Notes under the pieces: generated by a model | The model's database searches: none | What the model was told of the DNA's origin: nothing | What the model saw: the letters and a program-made list of their open reading frames with translations, nothing else | Translations under genes and position numbers: made by a program | NCBI RefSeq assembly: GCF_021134715.1 | Contig: NC_060025.1 | Coordinates: 2,976,001 to 3,040,000, forward strand | Length of the DNA: 64,000 nt | From: Daphnia pulex | Taxonomy: Eukaryota > Arthropoda > Branchiopoda > Diplostraca > Daphniidae | Reading direction: 5' to 3' | Shown here: piece after piece, positions 11,207 to 22,600 of the stretch | Layout of the letters: each line of letters starts with the position of its first letter | How positions within the stretch are numbered: position 1 is the stretch's first letter

Positions 11207-14200
11207 AGACAATTTCCCCAATGATCTAATCCTGCTGCTGGCTACATAAATTATTTCCAAAGTGACTCTTGTATTATAATATAGTCTACATAATACACAA
11301 TTTCCTATATTTTATGTCTAATGAAATTTTCATCTGCCGTCCATTTTGTTCCTTTTTTCTTTGGCTATAAATTTGATTGGCATCAACTTATATGTCTACG
11401 CGGACGATGGGCCGTCTGCCAGCAGGGACTTGAATAATTCCATTTCCCAGTAGTAGCAGAGCTCATTCGTCATTTGCATACATACAAGTACATTATACAC
11501 TGGGCGACGAAAGACAGCAGAGCACAAGAGGCCTCGCCTTTTTCCCTTGATTGCATTTCCCCCCGGCCGGCTCGGCCCAGTTTCAACTTCTTTACTCTTT
11601 CAAATGGAAAATGGGCGACACTTATTGACGTACGGTGAAACGCAAATTTATTCCATTGGCCATTCAATTTTCATCAGGTCGCGAGGAAATAAAACAAATA
11701 AGAAACGGTCATCACGAACGACAGCATGTAATATTTAATGCGGGTTGAATCTATAAGATAAAGGACCCCCATTTTTCTATATATTGCTCAGCTATTCATT
11801 GTTTTTCACAAAAGATTACAACAATAAATAATCTCGACCGCAGTTGAAAAAATTATAGCCATCATATTTTATTTGATAGGGCCTTCTCCGCTCCCTATCA
11901 AATGGCTTTTTTTCTCTGATATCTCCATTTGCATAATATGATTTATATTTTAAGAGCTCTTTCCTGCTGCGTATTATATAGCTGCCATATATGCCTCGAT
12001 GTATGTTTATTTAGAGAGAGAAAATAAGGGCGTGGATATATAAGATCAACGATACCGGTTGGCTTTCGATCATTTCCCCTCCCCCCACGCTCGGCTGATC
12101 TTTCAAAAATAAAAAATAAAAATTTCGGGAAACTTCTGAGAGATTTTCATTTCGTCTGCGAGACGAGAAACACACAGACATATATAAATAGGACTCGTGT
12201 ATAGGCCTATAGGCTATATATATAAGTGATTTGATTGTGTTTGATGTAGTAGTATATTATTATTAGGGCCCCCGTTTTTTATTTCTACGTTTTTTAAAAA
12301 AGTATAAAAGCTTTTCTCGTTCCGCCGTCTTATATTATGATGAAATAGATTCCCTATCATTCACGCTCTAATGGCCATGTGCGCTCGTGACATATGCTAT
12401 AACCTGGATGGTCGTCGGCGTCTTTCCCATCTCTCTCTATTAGTGCGGAACTACGAGGGCGTGTCCTTATTTTTCAAATGTCAACCCGAGAGTGATGCGC
12501 GGGATGAGCTAATCAATTCTCTTATATTGCGTAACGATTGAATCACGATTGAACTGATAAATAGTCCGTTTTGCCGGCTCCAGCACATCCTGATGCATTG
12601 CTGTGTGTACCCCCCATCCTGCTGTATATATCTTACCTTATAATCAGCTGATGCTGCTGTGCTGCTGCTGCTGTGCAGAGAATTAATGAGATGCAACTCG
12701 CCCAGCAGCCGCCATCACGCCGCCGTGTGGTTGATTCAACTGGAATTTGCAACGCCCGCCTGATATCACAAGTGTCTCCTGCTTTTTGTAATAGGAGTGA
12801 AGCAGCAGCTAGTGCACTTGGTCTCTTTTGTATGGATGACTGGGCGTCTGATCAAAAGAAAAACCCGCCCAGCACAGCACAGCAGCCCTGCTGAGATGCT
12901 GGCCAAAAGAATATAATATATACACCCAGTATAGCATCCAAGAACCTTCTTTATTATTCAGCCGTGAACTCTTCTATGTGCAAAGTCGCGGTGCACCACC
13001 ACCAGCAGCAGCCAGCAGATAGAAATGCTCTCGTTCACGCGGGAGATTAGACATCTCCGTCACGCACACGTAGAGCTCGGCAACTTTGACGCTTTGAAAA
13101 AGAATCAAACCGCCGCCAATGTATTATTAGCTTCACGGAGCCGCCTATATACTATAAGATGTGTGTTTAATGGCGAAATAAAAGCTTCAAACAAAAGACA
13201 GCCCTTTATATATAGTGTTGGGTAATAGGTCTTTAAACATCAACACTACACCCTTTTTATATATTCAAATGATTTCAAAAAAAGACTTTCGGCTGCTGTT
13301 ATTTCATATTCTATATTATATAACAGATATAGGCCGGAGAGGTGTATTATAGCAGTCAGTCAAACGTTATTGGGCTCATGCGGAGACGCAATATAGAACG
13401 TGAAAGTGTTTTGCAATATATATAAGAAAACTTTTGAGAGAAAGGATCTCCACTTCATAGGATATTGGGTCTTTTTATGTACTTGATACCGGTACTATAT
13501 CAAAAAATGTGTATAACTGTCGTCTTTCTTGTTAGTGGCAATACGATGACTGTGGTCATCGCAGCAGAGAACAAAACAAATCTAACGCTATCTAAAATGA
13601 TTTGGTGTATGTGGTCATTTCAACATCAACGATGGTCAGCCCCGCTCCTCTCTCTTCCAGCCGGAAGTGCAGTCTAATGTATAGTCCTTATATATAACGT
13701 TGTATATATAACAAGGCATATAAAGAGTTCACAGGGTTATTTTTGTAATTTTAAAATCAAACAAAATATCCAGCAGGCGTTGGGGGGCCAAGTTTTCTGA
13801 TCGGGGATAATTCAATTAAACCTCCACGTGTGGCGGTTGACAATTGGCGAGACATCTACTACACAAAAAAATAACGGAACAATCTTTTGTTAAAAAACAG
13901 AAATTCATTTCCTATAGGCTCGAACAATCTTTGAAATATGATTTAAAATGAGAATATCGCTAGACGATAGTATTTTTCTCCGCGTAACTTTCATCAGAGC
14001 GCACAAGTCGATTTCCAGGGCACTCAGACATATATAAGAAAATGTTGTGTATTCAAGGGTTATATAACACCACACACCATTTGAAATCGGATCTCTGTGA
14101 GAGAAGATGACGGCCGCCGAGCTGTGCCGGCCTCGTCCTTTTGTTTGATCTGCAAATGGCAACGCACAACCAAAATTGTACCCAACATCATCCACTCTGC

Positions 14201-15351
14201 TCTGCTCTCTTTATTCTTTTTCCTTCTCCATTAAGAGATTGTGTATAGTGCACAACATCACAGCCTCGTACAGGAACCATCTATATACCTGGGATCGGAT
14301 AACCAGCAGCAGCCAACGTCAATCGAAATGGATTCCAAAGTTGATATATCTATACGCACCAAAATCATTTGTCTTCTAATAGCTATGGCTATATACCGAC
14401 AAGATCTTTAAACATTTTCTTGGCGTTTTTGGGAGACCCAGTATAGCTCACCACCGCTCCCTATTTTCTATCCTATATTGAATTATGACGTCATGTGTCA
14501 CTTGGTGAGAGAGAGAGAAAAAACTCTCTTGATTAATCCTCTCGTGCCCGACAAAAGCCGTTAGTGAGAGACTATGAGGCCCAACTTCTTTTTTTCCGGG
14601 ACTAACTTATATATCGTCTACACACATTTTATTGGAAGTCGTCCAGCAGCATCCAGCAGAGCAGCTCACGTTGAAAAAAAAAGGGGGCGACTATGTGCGC
14701 TGTTAATTGCTCTTTGCAGACGCTCAACTTTACCAAGGGCTTCAAAAAATTCCCTGCAGGCGAGTGATTTCAAGTTGAGAAAATAGAACGTTTTCTGGCC
14801 CCACACCCCGAGACCATGCAGCCAAGTTTTCTACTACTTCTCGTTAATAGTAGACTCACGCGTTCACCTTTTTTTTTTCTTTCCTTCTCCATTTTGTTCG
14901 TTTCTCGTTTTTTTTTTTTTTTTTCAATTTCTTTTTATTATAGAAAATGTCAGTCCGGTTTGACAAGTTCTCCATAGAATATTAGACACACAAAAAGGAG
15001 AAAGGAATTTGCATTTCTTCTTTGTTTTTTCCACGCGGAGAAATCACGACCGACAACTTTATTATACGAACAACAAGGTCCAACGCTGAATATAATGTTA
15101 AATCAATTTCTCTCCAATTCGACACTTTGTTTCAGCTTTAATTTCATTTAAAAAAACACGTTTGAAAAATTTCTCTTTTTTTTTTTGTTTTTGTACATTT
15201 TGTTTTATTTGGAGACAACAAATGAGACAATAGATTTCTGTGTTTGCTCAACAATTTGGCTAGCTAAAACTCTACAAACATCTAGCGACGATATACTATA
15301 TCATTCGAATGAAATCTAAAATGGTGTTGCGCAAGAATTAATTCGCGCTCA
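11207..15351. other. intergenic spacer
   Basis: About 4.1 kb between two convergent cuticle genes. No supported gene. It holds TATATA stretches, CTG/CAG runs (12650-12690, 13000-13020), T-rich tracts at 14870-14935 and 15175-15210 and many CCAGCA motifs. Confidence 0.5.
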
Positions 15352-15357
15352 TTTATT
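15352..15357 (-). terminator. polyadenylation signal overlapping a stop codon
   Basis: On the minus strand the stop codon and signal overlap as TGAATAAA. If used, the cleavage site would be only some 15-25 bases after the stop. A second AATAAA on the same strand lies about 150 bases further downstream, so this one may be fortuitous. Confidence 0.4.
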
Positions 15358-16580
15358 CAAACGGCGTCGTCGGGCCTGAAGGCCAGCGGCAACGGCAGCG
15401 GGAACGGAAGTATATCGTAATCGATTTCTTCGTCGTCGGTGGAATTCCCGGCCGCTGCAGCAGCATCAGGATGATCGGTCTGAGATTCAACTTGGTCGTC
15501 TGGAACAACAATTTCAGTCACCGATGAAATAACTTCTTCGACTGTTGGAACAGTTTCAGTAGTTGGAATAACTTGTTCTTCTTCAACAGGAGCGGGAGTA
15601 ATAGCGTCTAGAGCTGCCGAAATGTCCGTCTCGCTCCAAATGTCGATGGGCGATCGTTTGCCGTAGCCCGATCTTAACTGCCCATAAGAATCGACGTGAT
15701 TGGTCCTGAAAATGAGTGGAACCAGAGGCAATTTCTCGTCGGATGAATCATCTTCTTCATTATTATAATCAGACGGAGTAGTGCTGCTGCTGGGCGATGG
15801 AACAGGTGGCAATGCTGGGCGGCGATGGTGGTCGAGTTGATCGTAAGCGCCGTAGGCGTTACTGGGCCCGTGGTAAGGAGCGATACCTGGAAATTCATAA
15901 AGAGGATAATGCCTGTAAGGTAAAGGCTTAACTGGAGCAGGTGTAGTTGTCGTTGGGCTGATGCTGGGCCGAGTCCGGTAAAAAAGTGGTTCCGGTGCAG
16001 CAGTAGCCGAGTGCTGGTAGCTGGACGGATTATTATGGTGCTGATGATAAGCCGGATGAGTGTAATAGTGATGACTATTAGCCGTTTGCTCATAAGTCAC
16101 TTTGGCATTGTAGCCGTTGTGATCGGCCCGGTAAGTGACGATCTGAGTCCGTCCGTCGGGAAGTTGGACGCGATAAGATCCGCTCGTCACTTGGCCGTCA
16201 CTTTGCTGTCGGTGGCCAAAGTTGTTCTGCCCGTCGTTGACGTCATATTCGAAGCCGTAAGGCATCGGCTCCGAATACTATAAATCATATAAAACAGCAG
16301 CAGCCAGCATATATATAAATATGGCCCTATTACAAATTCATTTGGCGATCATTGGATTTTTTATTAGAATACTCACGTCGTCAGTATCGTCGGACTCTTC
16401 GCTCTCGAACTGGACGTAGGAAGGCTCGTAGCGGTTGTAGGCCCAGGCGCCAGCCAAAAGAGCCGCGAAAATCACCAAAATCTAAATTCAAATTCAAAAT
16501 TAAAATTAAGGAGCTATAGGAAATGAGCGCTTTTGAATGTATGAATAGAGCGATCAAAAGTGCTAGACTACCTTATTCAT
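15357..16580 (-). CDS. long RR-2-type cuticle protein with acidic C-terminal region, 344 aa
   Basis: Secreted cuticle protein. Minus-strand exons are 16580-16572 (MNK), 16481-16377 and 16277-15357. Residues 1-16 form the signal peptide (MNKILVIFAALLAGAWA). Exon 2 encodes an acidic linker with SEESDDTDD. The RR domain follows at about residues 42-100 ([52 protein letters not shown]). After it come about 240 residues without known domain: a His/Tyr/Pro-rich part, an acidic Thr/Glu/Val-rich part, the sequence PLVPLIFRTN, a basic GYGKRSP that could be a proprotein-convertase site, and the end LPLPLAFRPDDAV. The PLxFR-type motif recurs in the next gene (17551-19531). A TATA box lies about 115 bases before the ATG. 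The RR assignment is sure; the role of the long tail is unknown. Confidence 0.92.
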
Positions 16581-17550
16581 TTCGAGGTGCAGAGGAGCGA
16601 AATGAGTTGGAAATGAATTTGCGGGGGAGTAGTAGTAGACACAAGTTGGCTGATGGTAGAACTGATGAATGTCTTAGCGTCCGGATAATCGGCTTATATA
16701 TGCTCAGCAGAATAATCCCGCCTGCTGGAAAGAAAAAAAAAAACTCGGAAGCCGGAACAGGGTAAACCGGAAACATCTCTCAAACTCTCCTCCCGATTTG
16801 AATTTTTTCTTTCTATTTGAACCGGATAATACCCAGCGCACTAATGAAAAGTGAGAGTTTTTTGATATTAGATAACAGCATACGCCAGGCGTTTATTTAA
16901 TTAACGGCCCAGCAGTTGCTGTACATACTTCCCTGACAAGAAATCAATCCAGTTAATCATTTTCTCCTTTCATTTTCTTTTCTATATTCCGGAATAAAAA
17001 TATGTGATCCGCGAAGCCATCTGACAGCTTTCAATGAGCGTGACAAGTTATATGCCGATCACATCCAACCGGACGAGTTTATTAATTTTTTTCAAACTTT
17101 TACACAGCATCGTCAGATTTGTCGAAATTTAAGCGCAGATTTGTTCAACCATACACTTTCAATTTTGTATAGGTACAAGTTGTAATTATACATAATCGTA
17201 CCCATGGTAGGATATAATAATTACTGAATTTAATCTTTTACGTGAAGTAATCTATTTTCATCCGTATATCCGGACTGTGGACTCGCTTCCGCAAATGAAT
17301 CCTTAATTAATGTTTTACACACCTCTCCATCAGTCCGAGTATAAATCAACAATTAATCAAGATTACATTTTAAATTTTTTTATTTAAGACTGCAGTATAT
17401 GGAACATTCGAGCGATTATGTACAAAGCAATTGTTTTTTTTTTACTGCGGATGGAAAACAATAGGAATAATCGTCAGCCGGATTTTTAAAAAATTAATAA
17501 TCATCATCCGGTGATGACAACTGAAAATGGAAGAGATTTCCTGATTTGTT
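16581..17550. other. spacer between two tandem minus-strand cuticle genes
   Basis: Holds the leader and TATA box of the 15357-16580 gene and the 3' region of the 17551-19531 gene, with a minus-strand AATAAA near 17380. No gene is seen. Confidence 0.55.
16693..16701 (-). promoter_or_regulatory. TATA box of the 15357-16580 cuticle gene
   Basis: Minus strand reads ATATATAAG, some 115 bases before the ATG at 16580, consistent with a start site near 16665. Confidence 0.65.
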
Positions 17551-19531
17551 TTAAACTTTTCGCTGTCTAAAGATGAGAGGTGATGGCAATCTGGAATTAG
17601 AAGGGGCCGGAGTAGTGGCAGCGGATGATCGGTCTTGGGTGGGCCGGAATGCCGTCCAAGCGGTCCAGTCCGGAGTGGAAGAAACTCGCCGGGATGAGGC
17701 GGCGGCGGCGGCCGGACGTGCTTTATTATTTCCAGCCGATGCTGATGATGAAAATCGGAAGGCGATTGGCGGTTTGTAGGTGGTCGGAGCCACGTAACCT
17801 TCCCTGGCGTAAAACGGAACGGGTTTGATCCGATTGGCAGCCGGCAACTGCCGGAAGGCTGACCATGGGGCAGCTCCGGCCGGAACGGCGTCAGTCGGAC
17901 TGTACGTTTCCGTGCTGGGCTTCTCCGGCTCGTAATAACTAGTAATTTCCGGAATTTTTGGTGCAGAAGGAGGTCGGATGGCCGGCCTGACGGGAGGCTG
18001 GACACTATAGGCCGGCGTAGACGGCCCTGGAGAATCTGCATCCTCCGGTGTGGCGATTTCGTACTGAGGAGAAGACGGAACCGGTTCCACTCTGTGAAAA
18101 ATATTTCAAATTTCGCGTTTCCGGTTAGGATAAATATTACAACAAATCAGCGGGTAACTCAATAAGATCTTATATATAACCTGTAAGTTTGAGTGGAAGG
18201 TGCTGCTTGATAAGGAGTGGTGCTGGTTGACTCAACTTCCCCATATGCTGGACTGATCCGCACGTCCTGGCTGCTGCTGCTGGACTCTGCCGGAATAATT
18301 GCTGGGGCTCTGTCGTTGACGTAGGACTCGGATGCTGGACGGGGTTCACTGGTACCGTAATCCGTTTCCGGAATAACTTGATAAACAGCTTTGGCTTCGT
18401 AGATCGGAGCCGAAGTGTCTTCATCCGCCACTTTAAAGGCCGTCCACGCCCCGGAATCGACTATTGCATCATCCCTGGATAGATCAAAATATTATTTTAA
18501 AAACGATTTAAATTAATTTGATATTCTTTCCTTTTTATTTTGGAATAAGAAAATTTGTAATAGAATAGAATAAACTTCCGACCTTTCAGCAGTAATAGGT
18601 GCCGGAGTGGTGGTGGTGGTGGTGCTGGCCTGGTATTCCGTCGTTGCTGGATTTTGATAGTAAACCGGAGTCGTCGGATCATTGTCGTAGGCGTCAATTG
18701 GCTCGGCTATTACGTACGACGGAGTGGTGGGCGTGGTGGGTTGAACATATTCAATTTCATTTCCATCCAGCGCTTTGTAAGAGCCTGCCGGGCGGCCAGG
18801 GCCGTCTTGAATAACCTTCGAGCCGTAAGCGGCAATCAAATCGGATTTGTACGAGGCCCTTTTGGCGGCTGGTTTGAATTGAGTAAAGGCCGTCCAGGCT
18901 TTAGGGCTGCCAGACTTGGCCGGCACTTTGTAGCTCGGGGCTGGAGCAGCAGCAGGTGCTTTATTGCTATAGGAGCTGCTGCTGCTGCTGGACGGCTTGA
19001 AGAGGGACACCTCGTATTTGACATCGGCGACGTATCCGTTCTTGTCGGCCCGGAAGTTGACAATTTGCGTCCGGCCGTCGGGCAGTAGAACCCGGTAAGA
19101 TCCGGTAGTGACGCTTCCGTCGCTTTCCTGCTGGTGCCCGTAGTTGTTGTATCCATCGTTCACCTCGTAGCCGAAGCTATAAGGTTGAGGAGCCTAATAG
19201 AATTTTACCAAAATTTTAATTTGAACGTCAATTAAATTATTAAGATTAATTATATACTGACGTAAGAGCGTTCGTAGTAATTGTCGACCCAGGAAAGAGC
19301 TTTGTCCGGGGCGTAGATGGCGGGCTGGGCACGAGTAAAACGCTGCCGGACAGCTGGATAGTTCGGATGGAAGGATTGCTTGTAATTTTTGACTTGGTCA
19401 ATCTTGGCCCAGCTCAGGCCCAGCAGCCAAAGAACAGTCACCACGATTACCGTCTAAAAAAATTAATTTGAAGTCAATTTTTAAAAATATATTAAGAAAT
19501 GACGACATTTATGAATCCAATTTACCTTCAT
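17551..19531 (-). CDS. large RR-2-type cuticle protein with repeated W-T-A-F motifs, 547 aa
   Basis: Secreted cuticle protein, five coding exons on the minus strand: 19531-19526 (MK), 19453-19262, 19193-18583, 18474-18181 and 18091-17551; all phases agree. Signal peptide is MKTVIVVTVLWLLGLSWA. The RR domain is at about residues 67-125 ([51 protein letters not shown]). The remaining 420 residues are Ser/Pro/Thr/Tyr-rich with a five-residue motif [APT]-W-[TS]-A-F around Trp 166, 280, 444 and 513, and PIAFR and PLIFR near the C-terminus, the latter shared with the neighbouring 15357-16580 protein. Exon 4 uses an atypical donor, GTTATA. The length is several-fold that of the minimal RR proteins in this cluster. 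The function of the repeats is unknown; a role in protein-protein interaction in the cuticle is only a guess. Confidence 0.9.
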
Positions 19532-19643
19532 TTTATTTCTTTTTAAAATTGAATTTTAAAAAAATGGCGGGCTAAAACAATTCAGTTGCGACTAGACGGG
19601 CAAAATGTTGGGAACTGATGTGCCGGTCATCGCCAATCCTGGC

Positions 19644-19652
19644 CTTTATATA
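19644..19652 (-). promoter_or_regulatory. TATA box of the 17551-19531 cuticle gene
   Basis: Minus strand reads TATATAAAG about 115 bases before the ATG at 19531, the same spacing as in the neighbouring gene. Confidence 0.7.
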
Positions 19653-22600
19653 CTTTCACGTCAGCACTGCTGATGCGGCTCTGGCCGGCCCAAAAATGAA
19701 CGATGCTTATACCCCATCATGTCTAACATAGTGCCGATCCGGTTTCCGGGTTCAGCCCCTGAGGCTCTTTTTCTCCAAAAGATGAATTCGTTTTGAAAGA
19801 AAGAAGAAGAAAGAGAAATTAAAAGTGAGAGTTTGTCCAGCACACGTTTAAGGGGGGGAAAAAAAATCTAGCACAAAGATTAACAGTGTGGTTTCCCATC
19901 CATTTCGGTGTTGGTTGTTGCTGCCGGCCAGGGGTTGAATGTCTAAGGCGACAAAAAAGATTCTTTTGGGACGTGCTGCTGCTGCTGTGCTCTCCTTTCT
20001 CCTTGGTGATGCCTCGGCATGGACGGACAAATATGTGTCCAGCATACTTTCACCAGCGCAGAGACGGCCGCCCAGCCAGCCAAGAAAAACTGGATCGCCG
20101 ACTTGTGTGCACTTTCCCCTCGCTCCTATAAGGTTCGTGACCCTTTCGAATTGTTCGAGTGGCAATAGTCATTCAAAAGTCAATGATTTCACGGGGTAAT
20201 ATCAATCAAATAGACTATATCTTTATTTAAATGATATCAAACGGCGATTATTACAGCATACTTTGATTGGATCGGATGCGGGTTGTCTAGCTCGTTTATT
20301 ATATCCTCCACTTGTTTGGCAATTTGTTTGGACATTTCCAGCATCACGGCGATCACATTGCGCTCGACTTTTCCCTCCGTTGATATTGTGTCTTGCCATT
20401 CCTTTCCAGCGGGAGAATTTGAATGTGAATCTAAACTTTCACCATTTGATATTGTTGCGCGCTCCTATATCATGGGCTCATGGCAGTTGATGAGGCCGCC
20501 AACAAAGGAGCTTCAAAGTCATGCACAAACGAAGCCGGTCTATCTGCACTGGAACATGTGTGCGTCAAAAATTTTTGACGCGTGACATCCGCATCTTTGA
20601 TCTGCTGTTTTTGCTATTCAAACATTCATTTCGGTTGATGATGTATGTACAAAAGAGCTGTGGCTGGGCTGACTACATCTGACTAAATAATAATAATATT
20701 CCGGTTTCTACACACCAAAGTCGTGGAGGAGAAAATTCGTTTTCTTTCTCTTGATTCTTTAGGTGTGTGCAAACAAGACGGTCAGTGATCTTTCATCTGA
20801 AACTGTCGGTCGTGTTTTCAGATAAGTAATGAGACCCGTTCACTTTGCCAGTCACCCCCCCGGCGATCGGTGTTAAAAAAAAAAAAAATTCAAATTTCGC
20901 GGGGAGAAATTTCGAATTTTGAAAATCATTATTTTTTCTTTTTTTATCGCATCAAATGTAAACGGTGCGGCGCAATCACAGCTCACGATTTCTCCATTGA
21001 AAAACAACTTGTGTCGAGCTTGTACATGTTCATATACCGAGAGGGCCATCATGAAAAATGGCGTCATTCTTCCGGCAGAAGAAATCATCAAATTGGGGCC
21101 ATCCAGTTTAATAGAAAAGATCAAAGTCAAATTGCAATCCGCCAATTTATTCCCGGTCATTAAATCTTTAAAAAGAAAAAGAAAAAAAGATTCAAAAAAA
21201 AAACACTGAAACGATTACTTCATTTTTCGCTAGTCTACACACACTCTAAGAAGTTGTTAAACGCGCTTAATTAATGTAGAAAGGGGGGGGGGCGAGGATG
21301 GTTATCGGATGCGGCAATAATTAGACCGGACGCGCCTTTCATCAATATCTCTCTCTCTCTCTCGATTACAGTTTTCTACATTACATGACCGTCCATCGGA
21401 ATATGAGCGAAAAATAAAGAAGAAAAATATGGTGATTACAGAGTTGAGCTTCACTCCTCCAGCATCCAGCGCATGTGACACGGTTGAAACTCCATGACCT
21501 CCTCCCACTGCTGCTGTCGAGAGTTGCTTTAGTGTATAGCAATTCCCCCCCCCCCGGTGCGCTAGTATATAGATTATTCATTCGTGAATAATAAAGAAAA
21601 AAAAGCAATCTACCTATATTCTCCCGGTCGTACTAGATGCATATACGTTATTATTATTACATGCACCGAGTTGATTATCAGTTCATTTCTATCCGCCCAG
21701 CACGGAGATGTGTGGGTCTATCTGGAAAAGCCAAAAGGGTCGTTGGGGGGGGGTTGACATTGTTTTCAAATGTATAATCAACGGTTAGTATCATTCGACG
21801 GAATTCCGATCAATATAATCTAAAAAAAATCCTACGGATTGAGATTGGCTTTGTATATGTTATAGAGTTGACAAATCATTTCTGCCAGGGAATATTTTTC
21901 TTTTTAGTATAACGACATGCGGAGATAACGATCGCGATCGCGGAGACGTGCGATACATTTTTAATGGGTCTGGCGAACGTGCCGTCAACTATTATCCAGT
22001 CATCAAATCCGATCCTTTCTCGATTTTTTCCCATTTTTCTATTTAAAAATAAAATGTAAAATCAAATTTCCCGGTTAAATTTTTCCTTTTCAATCTTTTT
22101 AGAAAGTTTGAATTTCAATTGATGGCGACGACACATAATAATAAACAGGTCTTGATGATTTGGATCGGCGCCTTGATTGAATGCATATTTAACATCATTT
22201 GGCGCCTTTTCTATAAGGCGGGAATTTCAAATCGATTTCTTTTCAAATGGCAATATACAAACGCTTGTTTGCACTACATACATGGCGGACGGGCTGTAGA
22301 GGCCTCATCACGGCCTGGGCAAAGAGAACAATCTGGAGGGTCGACGACGGACGTCATCAGTCGATTATATACCGGCGGGCGCCGGAAATGTCGCCCCCGA
22401 GTAAACGGCGACTAAATATCCGCAGCAGCTCCTTCTATGTATGCATTTACCATTCGCCCAGCAGCAACTCTTTCGTCTCGGTAAATATTCCCGAAATATT
22501 TGACCTCCCAAAATAAAATAAAATACAAAACGTCCGTCCCAGTGTACAAAATATAAATAGAAACAAGTTTAAGTCCCAGAGCGATCCAGCACTCTTTATT

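Noticed and set aside
20919-21209. Open frame with a hydrophobic start resembling a signal peptide, plus strand
   Set aside because: It begins with TTG rather than ATG, sits in T-rich DNA that yields hydrophobic residues by chance, and ends in a lysine run from A-rich sequence.
22119-22415. 98-codon plus-strand frame
   Set aside because: Overlaps other frames on both strands and shows no protein family features.
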